DNA from: Clostridium sp.
GTDB lineage: Bacteria > Bacillota > Clostridia > Oscillospirales > Ruminococcaceae
Direction of reading: 5' to 3'
Assembly: GCA_023664445.1 (NCBI GenBank)
Contig: JAMPFN010000001.1
Coordinates: 1 to 36,289 of the forward strand
Length of the DNA stretch: 36,289 nucleotides
Position numbers and translations under genes: made by a program. Position 1 is the first letter of the stretch; each line of letters opens with the position of its first letter. Below are positions 1 to 7,075 of the stretch, piece after piece. The notes beneath the pieces are model-generated. The model was given only the letters and a program-made list of their open reading frames with translations. It was not told the DNA's origin and ran no database searches.

Positions 1-34
1 AGTATATCACACCTCAACCCAATTGTCAATACCT

Positions 35-73
35 CTTAAACGTTTTCTATGAATTGCACAGAAAACGTTTAAG
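35..73. terminator. Perfect 14-bp inverted repeat downstream of the flippase gene
   Basis: Arms CTTAAACGTTTTCT (35-48) and AGAAAACGTTTAAG (60-73) are exact reverse complements around an 11-nt loop. It lies about 58 nt past the flippase stop codon. It could act as a terminator or mRNA 3' end, but no U-run follows on the minus strand, so that role is a guess. The remainder of 1-130 shows no gene. Confidence 0.45.
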
Positions 74-130
74 CTTTGTGGTAAATGTATACAACTTCAA
101 CAAACTGCAAGCGGCAGTTTAAGCGAAATA

Positions 131-1549
131 CTATCTTTTCAATATCTTTTTGACTGTTGACATAAGCTCGGGGAAGTTTGCGGCGATCATAAACAAAGTG
201 ATCACTACTTGTATAACCACATAATGATTCGGCTGTCTGATCGCGATGATCGACATTCCCAACAAGATCGCAAGGTTTACAATCGTCTTTATGTGGTCTA
301 CCTTGAAATAAATATATCGTCTTGCGTCTATAACTCTTATGATGTAGCAGGCGACGTAACTTACAAAGCTTGCGGCAACTGCTCCGTGTACGCCGAAATG
401 CTTTATGAGTATAATATTGAGCGCGACATTGAGTATCATTGAAACAAGACTCGTATAGAACGAATTTTTAGTGTGCTGTGACGCCGTATAAATACTGCTG
501 AAAAAAAGATTAAAGCACATAAGCAAAACCGCCAGTACAAGCACAGGCGTATAAAGATATGCTCTTGAGTATTCGGGGTGTACATTAACGTTGATAATGA
601 TTTTCGAGATAGGCTGCACAAGAAGTATAAGTCCGGCGGAAGCGATATACATTATCGATTGATACGCCGAAAATACCGTTTCGTAGAATTTTCCCTCGCC
701 CTTGTTTCCGTGTTCCGTTATAGCAGACATGTTCCATGCCTGAAAAAATATTGTCGAAACCATAGATATAAGATTGGGGACCTTTGCCGCAGCAGTATAC
801 AGACCTGCCGCAACATCTCCCGATTCTCCCACGGGACCGTCGGCATATTTTATGATCAGTCTGTCGGAAAATCCTGTTATAGTCCACATTATTGCCGTTG
901 GGATAAGCGGGAGCGAAAAGCTTACCATGAGCTTTACCATTTTCTTGTCAATAGCTGAGATCCTGAAAAATTTACCGATATTCGCAATTATGCACAGAAA
1001 TACCCCCGAACAGAAATCGGATAGTATCATTGCTATCATGAATCCCTTGATGCCGAGGTTCAGCTTGCCTATAAAGATAAAGTTGAAAAGGAAGAGCGTA
1101 CAGGTTGCGAGCATTCCGTCAAAGGCGAAAAGCTTGACGAATCCTCTTGATCTTATAAAGTTTGAACATGTCAGTCTGAAAACCGACGTGGAAACATACA
1201 GCATGAGCCACGGGGTAAATCCTTTTATAAATGGAAGAAGCGAAAACAAAGGAGAAAGCATAAGCATTATCAGAAGTCCGAACGCCTGTACGGCAACAGA
1301 AGTTGAAAAAACCTTGCATTTATCATATTCCTTATCAAGACCGAACCGAAGTATAGCGTCAGCCATAGAAAAGGAAAATACGGGTATCATAAATGTTGCC
1401 GAAGCTTCTATAAGCTCCTTGCTTCCGAGTATATCCGCTCCCATGTGCGTCGTGTAAAGACGTGTCAGAAGAATGGTCAGTATCTTGGAACCGAATGTAC
1501 CTATCGCGAAAACAACGGTGTTGAAAGCGAGGTTTTTGTATTTGTTCAT
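131..1549 (-). CDS. Polysaccharide/lipid-linked oligosaccharide flippase (MATE/MVF-like, Wzx type)
   Basis: A 472-residue protein made almost entirely of hydrophobic segments, about 12-14 by eye, with short charged loops. The N-terminal stretch FAIGTFGSKILTILLTRLYT and the segment LPLIPTAIMWTITGFSDR resemble polysaccharide biosynthesis exporters of the Wzx/MATE/MurJ superfamily. Such proteins flip undecaprenyl-linked glycans across the cytoplasmic membrane. The substrate cannot be read from sequence, and no glycosyltransferases lie beside it in the window. The ATG at 1549 is preceded by a GGAG-like site. It is separated from the upstream lysozyme gene by a strong hairpin, so it is probably transcribed on its own. 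Family is fairly certain; MurJ versus Wzx role is not. Confidence 0.85.
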   Translation of the reverse strand: MNKYKNLAFNTVVFAIGTFGSKILTILLTRLYTTHMGADILGSKELIEASATFMIPVFSFSMADAILRFGLDKEYDKCKVFSTSVAVQAFGLLIMLMLSPLFSLLPFIKGFTPWLMLYVSTSVFRLTCSNFIRSRGFVKLFAFDGMLATCTLFLFNFIFIGKLNLGIKGFMIAMILSDFCSGVFLCIIANIGKFFRISAIDKKMVKLMVSFSLPLIPTAIMWTITGFSDRLIIKYADGPVGESGDVAAGLYTAAAKVPNLISMVSTIFFQAWNMSAITEHGNKGEGKFYETVFSAYQSIMYIASAGLILLVQPISKIIINVNVHPEYSRAYLYTPVLVLAVLLMCFNLFFSSIYTASQHTKNSFYTSLVSMILNVALNIILIKHFGVHGAVAASFVSYVACYIIRVIDARRYIYFKVDHIKTIVNLAILLGMSIIAIRQPNHYVVIQVVITLFMIAANFPELMSTVKKILKR

Positions 1550-1599
1550 AATGTTTTCTCCGGTAATTTTTCATTGTGATGCTTTTATACAGACATATA

Positions 1600-1632
1600 T
1601 TCCGGTCGGATCATAAATTGATCCGACCGGAA
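1600..1632. terminator. Strong hairpin between lysozyme and flippase genes
   Basis: Arms TTCCGGTCGGATCA (1600-1613) and TGATCCGACCGGAA (1619-1632) are perfectly complementary with a 5-nt loop. It sits 50 nt past the lysozyme stop codon and likely ends that two-gene transcript. Only a mixed A/T tail follows on the minus strand, so it is not a textbook rho-independent site. Confidence 0.6.
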
Positions 1633-1682
1633 TAAAGACGATCCTGTAAAAAATATGCGTTTCAGTTTGTTAAGACAGATTC

Positions 1683-3605
1683 TTACTGATCGGCAACTAT
1701 TCTGCTTAAAGCGTCTAAGTCTTTTGCGTCGTAATTTCCGTCGCCGTTTATATCGGCAAGATATACTCTGTCAGACGGAAATTCTTCTTTTCCCTCTCTG
1801 ATAAATCTCTGCATAAGGACAAGATCAAATATATCTCTTACTCCGTTATCGTCAAGATCGCCCGGAAGAGAATAGATATCGGGTTCTATTACAATAACGT
1901 CAAAATCCTTTGAAAAGCCGTTATATTCAATGGTTACGGTCTGAATACCCGGTTTTTGGGAATCGAATCCGCTTAGGGTGTAATCTTTCACTTCGATTCT
2001 GCTGCCGTTATCGAACATAGCGTAAACGAGCATTCCCGTAAGATTCAGCTCTTGTCCTATAAAATATTCTGTTTTTGAAGGCAGTTGGGATATCATAAGG
2101 CGCGACATTGTCTTTTCGGTAACTTCTATGTCGAATGTGGTTTTCATGCCTTTGTATTCCACTTCTATAGTCTGCTTTCCTGCTTTCTCCGGATCATATC
2201 CGTTCAGCGCAAAGTCCGTCACGATCTCGCGGCTGTCGTTTTCATATACGGCTTCGACTACGATACCATCTCTGAGCAGAGGGTCGCCCTGTTTATAAAC
2301 TGTTTTTTTCGGCGGTGAAACTATCTCGATCTCCTTAAGCTGCGCTTCCGATACCTCGACCTTAAAGCTTGCGGTCTTTTCCATATATGTAACGGTGATC
2401 GTATGCTCTCCCGGCGTCGATTCATATCCGTCTATTTTGAAATCGACTATCTGCTTTTCGGAATCGTCGCTGTATTTCGCCATGACTTCGATTCCCTCGA
2501 GCGAAAGCATATCGCCTTCCTTGTATTTTAGCTTTGTCGGCTTGGTCTTGATGTAAATATCTGTCAGCACAGCGGCGTCAAACGCCTGTTCGCCGACAAG
2601 TTCGGCATAAGTGAGCGCTATCCAACCTTCTTTTCCGGAATACTTGGTTTTGCCCCATATGTGCTCGTCCGCTTCGGCAGTCATTGTAACATTGAACGAG
2701 GTATTATAATCGAGAACGGCAAGCGATTTATAGCCGAGTCCCGGACCTTCTCTGAGATTGACGCCGTTTTTCGAGGTTATACGCCATTTCTCTGATTTTC
2801 CCGTAGGCTCGTCTGTGGCTTCATAGTCAATAGGTCCGCCAACCATGTATTTTGAATAGTCGAGAACGCACCATTGATAGCTTCCGTTTACATAGGTTTT
2901 ACCCCAAAGGCTTCCGTCGGACATTTTCTTTTCCGTCACTTCATATATGGTATTGAACGGAAGAAATCCCGTCTTTTCACTTGAAGCCCCTATATTTTTG
3001 CGGAGGTTTATACCGCTTTCGGTATTGACGCGCCATACTTCAGCTTTATTGTCCGTCCTGTCCGAAAGGAACAGCTTTGTTTCGTCCTCACGGCGCGTAA
3101 CGAGCCCCTGCAGAACGTTTCCGCCTGCGACACGCCATTCGCCGAATCCTTTTGCGATCTCAAGAAAACTGTGTTTTTCGGAACCGTCGATAATATAGTT
3201 TTTAAGATCGAAATCGTCGTATACCGACCAGATATTTCCCATATTGTACGAAAGCGAAACCATTGCGTCAAACTGATTCTGTTTTAATGAAATACTGTAT
3301 TTATTGGCAAATTTATTGACGTAGCCTTCGTATGTAGCAAGCGCGTTTTTAAGAAGCTTTTCCGCTTCGGCTTTTGTGATGCCGTCGGGATATTCGTCTG
3401 CGCCGACGCCTGTTCCGTATCCTATCGTCCATTGGCTGTAATCCCAGTATTTATACTGGCTGAAGCCTTCCGTTTGTTTTATAAGGTCGATACATTCCTG
3501 ACTTGCTTTCATTCCGCCGGTTGCCTGAACTGTAAAAAGCGGAAGCAGCAGAGCTGACGAAAGCAGAAAGGAAACCGCCTTTATAAGTATCTTTTTTCCT
3601 TTCAT
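1683..3605 (-). CDS. Secreted dockerin-bearing GH24 lysozyme with SH3 and Ig-like domains
   Basis: A 640-residue modular exoprotein. A signal peptide (about 1-28, with a hydrophobic LLSSALLLPLF stretch) precedes a phage-type lysozyme domain (about 33-185). Its E46, D55 and T60, in TEGF...YWD...TIGYG, match the Glu-Asp-Thr triad of T4-type lysozymes. Two bacterial SH3 domains follow (about 190-255 and 273-343, each with INLR/VNLRxGPG-like motifs). Then come three group 3 Ig-like repeats (about 347-420, 422-495, 499-573) and a C-terminal type I dockerin (about 579-640) with the two calcium loops DLDDNG and DINGDG. It should cut peptidoglycan outside the cell while held to a cohesin. The ATG follows the TAA of the upstream cohesin gene directly, which implies translational coupling. 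The enzyme class is clear; whether it targets self or rival walls is unknown. Confidence 0.9.
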   Translation of the reverse strand: MKGKKILIKAVSFLLSSALLLPLFTVQATGGMKASQECIDLIKQTEGFSQYKYWDYSQWTIGYGTGVGADEYPDGITKAEAEKLLKNALATYEGYVNKFANKYSISLKQNQFDAMVSLSYNMGNIWSVYDDFDLKNYIIDGSEKHSFLEIAKGFGEWRVAGGNVLQGLVTRREDETKLFLSDRTDNKAEVWRVNTESGINLRKNIGASSEKTGFLPFNTIYEVTEKKMSDGSLWGKTYVNGSYQWCVLDYSKYMVGGPIDYEATDEPTGKSEKWRITSKNGVNLREGPGLGYKSLAVLDYNTSFNVTMTAEADEHIWGKTKYSGKEGWIALTYAELVGEQAFDAAVLTDIYIKTKPTKLKYKEGDMLSLEGIEVMAKYSDDSEKQIVDFKIDGYESTPGEHTITVTYMEKTASFKVEVSEAQLKEIEIVSPPKKTVYKQGDPLLRDGIVVEAVYENDSREIVTDFALNGYDPEKAGKQTIEVEYKGMKTTFDIEVTEKTMSRLMISQLPSKTEYFIGQELNLTGMLVYAMFDNGSRIEVKDYTLSGFDSQKPGIQTVTIEYNGFSKDFDVIVIEPDIYSLPGDLDDNGVRDIFDLVLMQRFIREGKEEFPSDRVYLADINGDGNYDAKDLDALSRIVADQ

Positions 3606-4289
3606 TTAAAAACCCTCTATTTGCATTGAAAGATAATTTAATATCAATGCGCTGTCTGTCATTGTTACGATTCCGTTTCCCGAAACGTCTGCGTTAGCCT
3701 GTCTTGTATATGAGAGCGGATACTCGCTGCCGCTTAGAAGATATTTGTTCAGCATTATAAGATCGGCAACGTTTATTACAGTATTTTCGTCAACGTCTCC
3801 CTTGGTTATGGAGCGTGCAATTTTCATCGCGCAATCCTGAACGGTGGAAACCTCTTCCTCAAGATCGTCGGCAAGTTCGGCGTGTTTTATGGAAAGCTTT
3901 GTGTCGGTTTCGGCAGTACCGTATGCCGCCTTGAAATGCAGTACCGCGGCAGCGCCGCTGCATTTCTGATTACGGCTGTTCGACCATACAAGTTTTACGG
4001 CATTGTCGGAATAGTTTTCGTTGCAGTAAAATGTTCCTCCGTCGAGCGACTCGCCCTGTTCGGCGTCTACGAAATACAGTGAGCGAGGATCAAAATTCAC
4101 TTCGATAGAGTAAGCTGATATGCCGCTGCTGCTTATGTTGACTTTCACTTCCGTTATATCGTTTTCGCTTCCGTATCCGGCGCTGAGAGAAATTTTTGAA
4201 AAATAATCTTCAGCCGAAGCCTTTGCAGGTGAAAGAACAGTACAGAGCAGTAAAGCTGCGGCGATGCCGGCGGCTCTTATCGATCTCAT
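3606..4289 (-). CDS. Secreted cohesin-dockerin protein (small adaptor scaffoldin)
   Basis: A 227-residue protein. The start chosen is the ATG at 4289 because AAGGAG lies about 9 nt upstream and gives a clean signal peptide (MRSIRAAGIAAALLLCTVL..AKA). The longer frame opening at 4379 would begin at the predicted transcription start. Residues about 28-155 resemble a cohesin fold (ISAYSIEVNFDP, VKLVWSN, LHFKAAYG). The C-terminus is a dockerin with repeats around DVDENTVINVADLIMLNKYL and ADVSGNGIVTMTDSALILNYL. One cohesin plus one dockerin is the design of adaptor scaffoldins such as ScaC in ruminococcal cellulosomes. Its binding partner cannot be deduced here, but the coupled downstream gene encodes a dockerin lysozyme. 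Dockerin is certain; the cohesin call is good but rests on pattern only. Confidence 0.8.
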   Translation of the reverse strand: MRSIRAAGIAAALLLCTVLSPAKASAEDYFSKISLSAGYGSENDITEVKVNISSSGISAYSIEVNFDPRSLYFVDAEQGESLDGGTFYCNENYSDNAVKLVWSNSRNQKCSGAAAVLHFKAAYGTAETDTKLSIKHAELADDLEEEVSTVQDCAMKIARSITKGDVDENTVINVADLIMLNKYLLSGSEYPLSYTRQANADVSGNGIVTMTDSALILNYLSMQIEGF

Positions 4290-4383
4290 AGTTGTCATCT
4301 CCTTTTTTACACATTTTGTTGTCTTTGCGGTCGTTGTAAACGGCAAATTTATTCGGCGTTTACTATATATTTTTTCCACTTTA

Positions 4384-4412
4384 ATTGTATCATAAAAAAA
4401 TACATTTGTAAA
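4384..4412 (-). promoter_or_regulatory. SigA-type promoter of the cohesin-lysozyme unit
   Basis: On the minus strand, TTTACA (4412-4407) and TACAAT (4389-4384) are 17 nt apart. Transcription would start near 4377, giving a leader of about 88 nt before the ATG at 4289. The 90 nt between 4413 and 4517 are AT-rich and show nothing else I can name. Confidence 0.65.
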
Positions 4413-4517
4413 TATAAAGTAAGTACAAAACTTACGTTCGTTTTTTGCATTAATTATTTATTTTATATATAATTGTGCGGTTTTTTTGGTGCAGATGTAC
4501 AAATAATAAAAAATGGC

Positions 4518-4546
4518 TTGACATTTAAAACGATTGCATGTATAAT
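4518..4546 (+). promoter_or_regulatory. Near-consensus promoter for tRNA-Pro
   Basis: TTGACA at 4518-4523 and TATAAT at 4541-4546 with exactly 17 nt between them, 35 nt before the tRNA. Both hexamers match the sigma-70/SigA consensus exactly, as expected for a strong stable-RNA promoter. Confidence 0.9.
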
Positions 4547-4581
4547 TAAAAAGCTGTTTGGCGAAAAACAGCGAATTTTTT

Positions 4582-4658
4582 CGAGGCGTAACTCAGTTTG
4601 GTAGAGTGCTTGGTTTGGGACCAAGATGCCGCAGGTTCAAGTCCTGTCGCCTCGACCA
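4582..4658 (+). tRNA. tRNA-Pro (anticodon TGG)
   Basis: Acceptor arms CGAGGCG (4582-4588) and CGCCTCG pair, followed by discriminator A and an encoded CCA. The anticodon stem CTTGG/CCAAG encloses loop TTTGGGA, with TGG in the anticodon position. The T arm has GGTTCAAGTCC. The 128 nt that follow, up to the next promoter, hold no clear terminator or gene. Confidence 0.95.
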
Positions 4659-4786
4659 AATGCGTACTGTGAAAGATAATTCGGGTTTTCATTCCGAAAG
4701 TCCGGTTTTCCGCAAATATATGTGTGTTTTCTGTGCAGCCGCAGGACGATTTTTTTCATAAAAATTTAAAAAGCTCAAAAAAAGGC

Positions 4787-4815
4787 TTGACAAATCAAAA
4801 AAAACGTGATATAAT
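4787..4815 (+). promoter_or_regulatory. Near-consensus promoter for tRNA-Thr and tRNA-Tyr
   Basis: TTGACA at 4787-4792 and TATAAT at 4810-4815, 17 nt apart, 24 nt before tRNA-Thr. tRNA-Tyr follows 33 nt behind with no promoter of its own, so the two are probably one transcript. Confidence 0.9.
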
Positions 4816-4838
4816 AATTAAGCATTCTTAATCAAGAT

Positions 4839-4914
4839 GCTGGTGTAGCTCAGTTGGTAGAGCAGCTGATTTGTAATCAGCAGGTCGGGGGTTCGAGTCC
4901 GTCCACCAGCTCCA
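4839..4914 (+). tRNA. tRNA-Thr (anticodon TGT)
   Basis: Acceptor arms GCTGGTG (4839-4845) and CACCAGC pair, with discriminator T and encoded CCA. The anticodon stem GCTGA/TCAGC carries loop TTTGTAA (anticodon TGT). The D arm AGCTCAGTTGGTAGAGC and T arm GGGTTCGAGTCC are standard. Confidence 0.95.
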
Positions 4915-4947
4915 GTATCTGCCGGTAAAAACCGGCGGAACTTTTAT

Positions 4948-5032
4948 GGGAGAATTCCCGAGTGGCCAAAGGGGGCAGACTGTAAATCTGTTGCATCTTG
5001 CTTCGATGGTTCGAATCCATCTTCTCCCACCA
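4948..5032 (+). tRNA. tRNA-Tyr (anticodon GTA)
   Basis: Acceptor arms GGGAGAA (4948-4954) and TTCTCCC pair, with discriminator A and encoded CCA. The anticodon loop CTGTAAA reads GTA. The 85-nt length with an extended variable arm (about 4996-5006) is the class II shape expected for bacterial tRNA-Tyr. Confidence 0.95.
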
Positions 5033-5043
5033 AATAATAACGC

Positions 5044-5070
5044 GTCCTGCATTTTTGCAGGACATTTTTT
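5044..5070 (+). terminator. Rho-independent terminator of the tRNA-Thr-Tyr unit
   Basis: GTCCTGC (5044-5050) pairs with GCAGGAC (5057-5063) and is followed by ATTTTTT. It begins 12 nt after the tRNA-Tyr CCA. Confidence 0.85.
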
Positions 5071-5138
5071 ATGCGGTAAAAAAAATGCTCTTTAAACAAA
5101 ATATTTCCGTTATGTTGAGTGAATTAGGGGGATTTAAC

Positions 5139-5705
5139 ATGATAAGAGCGGTTATGAGAGGTTATGACGAAAACGATATGCATAATCTTTTTCAGGTGCA
5201 GCGCAATAAACTTCGTTCAAGTATTATTTTTGTCATATGTTTTGCAGCGGTTATTATAATGCTGATAATTGCGCTTACCCATGATTATTCGAGAATATTC
5301 CTGAAAATTCCTATATGCGCTGCGGCAGTAATCGGATTCGAAGCGGTAAGCGGTCACTCGAAAGACGACTTGAACGAATACCCCGAAGTATTAAGGACAG
5401 GAACAATATTGTTTTCGTTTTCAAATTCGGATTTCAGGGTTGCCGCTTCAAATATGGAAAATATCGGTACTGACGATACCGATTATAAGATGCAGTTTCA
5501 GATACTTGAAAATGGAAAAGGCATGCTGACATACGAATATTCAAAAATTTCAAAGGTTATCGAGGACAAGATCAATTTTTATATTTTCTTACCGAATATT
5601 ACTTACATAGTAAGGAAAGATTCTGTTATTGACGGAACTCCGGAAGAACTTTCCGTTATTTTACATACTTATCTTCAAAACGACTATAAATATGCGGGGA
5701 AATAA
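5139..5705 (+). CDS. YcxB-like small membrane protein, first of three
   Basis: A 188-residue protein. The ATG at 5139 is preferred because AGGGGG lies just upstream; longer readings of the frame run into the tRNA-Tyr gene. Two hydrophobic segments (about 28-46 and 53-70) are followed by a beta-rich cytoplasmic domain. The tail ILENGKGMLTYEYSKISKVIE...FYIFLPNITYIVRKDSV followed by GTPEELSVIL has the layout of the YcxB-like domain. That family has no established function. It is the first of three membrane proteins read in one direction to 6929 with only 1-17 nt between them, so an operon is likely. No convincing promoter is visible between the tRNA terminator and the start. Confidence 0.7.
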   Translation: MIRAVMRGYDENDMHNLFQVQRNKLRSSIIFVICFAAVIIMLIIALTHDYSRIFLKIPICAAAVIGFEAVSGHSKDDLNEYPEVLRTGTILFSFSNSDFRVAASNMENIGTDDTDYKMQFQILENGKGMLTYEYSKISKVIEDKINFYIFLPNITYIVRKDSVIDGTPEELSVILHTYLQNDYKYAGK

Positions 5706-5706
5706 A

Positions 5707-6390
5707 ATGATTATATGCAGATCTAAAAATATCAGGTCAATGGGGATCAGATATATTGTATCAAGACCTTTGCTTGTGTTGGGAGTTGCGGCGTATATAA
5801 TTGCCTGCTTTGTCGTCTTTGATCTTATTTCAGCTAAAATAGCAAATATCGAAACCATTTTAGTTTTATTTGCGGTTTTTACCGTTTTGCTTTTCAATAT
5901 TTCCATTTTTCTGAATCGGAAGCTTAAAGACAAGTTTATGGCTTTTTTGATAATTGACGATAAAATTTATATAACAAATATTATCAAAAGCTGCTTCAGG
6001 ACATATACGGTGCCGTCCGCGCTCGGAACGATTATTTTGATTCTTTCCTTAAGCAATATTATACCGCTTCCTTTTGCGCTGTCATTTGGACTTTTTGTGA
6101 TCTCGCTGCTGTTTAACGTTTTTAACAACATACGCTGCGCGCTTATAATGTATCGTACCGCAACCGATGAGTATATTGACAGAGTTGTTAGTTCTTCGGA
6201 GGCTGAATTTGCAGTCGAAAAGGTTATAGATGTAAAAAAGTACGGCGGCGGTACGAAGATACGTTTCAGGCTTCGTAAGCTTAAAGCTGAAAAAGGCGAA
6301 TGGTTCAAGACTGTAAGGCGAACCTTCAATATTCCCGATGATTATGAGAATGCAGATTGTTTGCTGCAACAGCTTGATCTTATAATTTAA
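5707..6390 (+). CDS. Hypothetical four-helix membrane protein, second of three
   Basis: A 227-residue protein of unknown function. The ATG at 5707 lies 1 nt after the previous stop codon and has GGGGA upstream, so translation is probably coupled. Hydrophobic segments are near residues 20-40, 46-66, 95-115 and 118-140. A basic, beta-prone tail (about 150-227: VEKVIDVKKYGGGTKIRFRL) follows. This order of membrane helices followed by a soluble beta domain resembles its two YcxB-like neighbours, but I do not see the YcxB signature itself. A weakly similar layout is seen in the unknown protein at 20386-20931. It may form a complex with its neighbours; that is inference from synteny. Confidence 0.6.
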   Translation: MIICRSKNIRSMGIRYIVSRPLLVLGVAAYIIACFVVFDLISAKIANIETILVLFAVFTVLLFNISIFLNRKLKDKFMAFLIIDDKIYITNIIKSCFRTYTVPSALGTIILILSLSNIIPLPFALSFGLFVISLLFNVFNNIRCALIMYRTATDEYIDRVVSSSEAEFAVEKVIDVKKYGGGTKIRFRLRKLKAEKGEWFKTVRRTFNIPDDYENADCLLQQLDLII

Positions 6391-6407
6391 TATACGGAGG
6401 GATTTTT

Positions 6408-6929
6408 ATGTTAAAAGCTGAAATGAAATATGAACTTTCGGACATGAAGGTTTTCGTCCGAAAATCGAGGAATTCGGCGGCGGTTTATCTGCTTGTCGCG
6501 TTTATGGCGTTTATAGTGCTGATCACGCTGCCGGGAGTTATATATTCCTTGAAGCGCGGTGTGGATTTTTACGACATTATATATTTTTTGGGAATAATAA
6601 TGTTTATTTATTTCTTTATCAGCAGGATGATTTTTTTGCCAAAGAATAACTTGGAAAAAATAAAAAAGGTTTATGGTGACAATCCGATCGTGTTCAGCTT
6701 CGGGGAGGAAACCTTTAATGTGTCGGCTGAAAAAGGGGCAAGCTCGGAAAACATTACCCTTGAATACGGCAAGCTGTTTTCAGTAAGGGAAATAAAAGAT
6801 TATTTCTTTATATACATATCCCGGAATACAGCGTATATAATCAAAAAATCCGCGATCGAGGGCGGAACTCCGTATGAGCTTTCCGAGATGCTGAAAAAAC
6901 GTCTTGGGAAAAAATACAGAAAAGTATAA
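6408..6929 (+). CDS. YcxB-like small membrane protein, third of three
   Basis: A 173-residue protein starting at an ATG with GGAGGG 8 nt upstream. Two membrane segments (about 25-45 and 58-75) precede a YcxB-like domain. Its end, DYFFIYISRNTAYIIKKSAI followed by GGTPYELSEMLKK, aligns by eye with the C-terminus of the protein at 5139-5705, so the two look like diverged duplicates. Function is unknown. The stop codon TAA (6927-6929) is part of a TAAA that is repeated at the far side of a MITE-like element starting at 6930, so the element abuts this gene precisely. Confidence 0.7.
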   Translation: MLKAEMKYELSDMKVFVRKSRNSAAVYLLVAFMAFIVLITLPGVIYSLKRGVDFYDIIYFLGIIMFIYFFISRMIFLPKNNLEKIKKVYGDNPIVFSFGEETFNVSAEKGASSENITLEYGKLFSVREIKDYFFIYISRNTAYIIKKSAIEGGTPYELSEMLKKRLGKKYRKV

Positions 6930-7048
6930 AGGCAACACCGCACAAAGATCGCCTTATGGCTTTGCACCGAATCTGCTTGCAGATTTTCCGTCATCTTACA
7001 AAAAATCTGACTGCGCATCTCCGGCACAATCTTTGTGCGGTATTGCCT
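6930..7048. repeat. MITE-like element A1, short form lacking the shared core
   Basis: A 119-bp element with terminal inverted repeats of about 19 bp (AGGCAACACCGCACAAAGAT at the left; the right end is its complement with one mismatch). It is flanked by TAAA on both sides (6927-6930 and 7048-7051, overlapping the element edge by one base). The left flank contains the stop codon of the upstream gene. It encodes no transposase. Inside is a small hairpin AATCTGCTTGCAGATT. Compared with copy A2 at 9781-9954 it lacks about 55 bp carrying the 24-nt core found in other elements of the window. Confidence 0.8.
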
Positions 7049-7075
7049 AAAATATCTCGAATGGAGGAATTTAAA

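Noticed and set aside
774..1457. Long open frame opposite the flippase gene
   Set aside because: No ribosome site or recognisable domain, and it is antisense to a clear membrane transporter. It is a shadow frame.
4558..4761. Open frame across tRNA-Pro
   Set aside because: It reads through a well-formed tRNA with its own promoter; the peptide is an artefact.
6930..7075. N-terminal extension of TypA through the MITE
   Set aside because: The frame is open by chance. The family starts at the conserved [19 protein letters not shown] segment, with a good ribosome site before the ATG at 7076.
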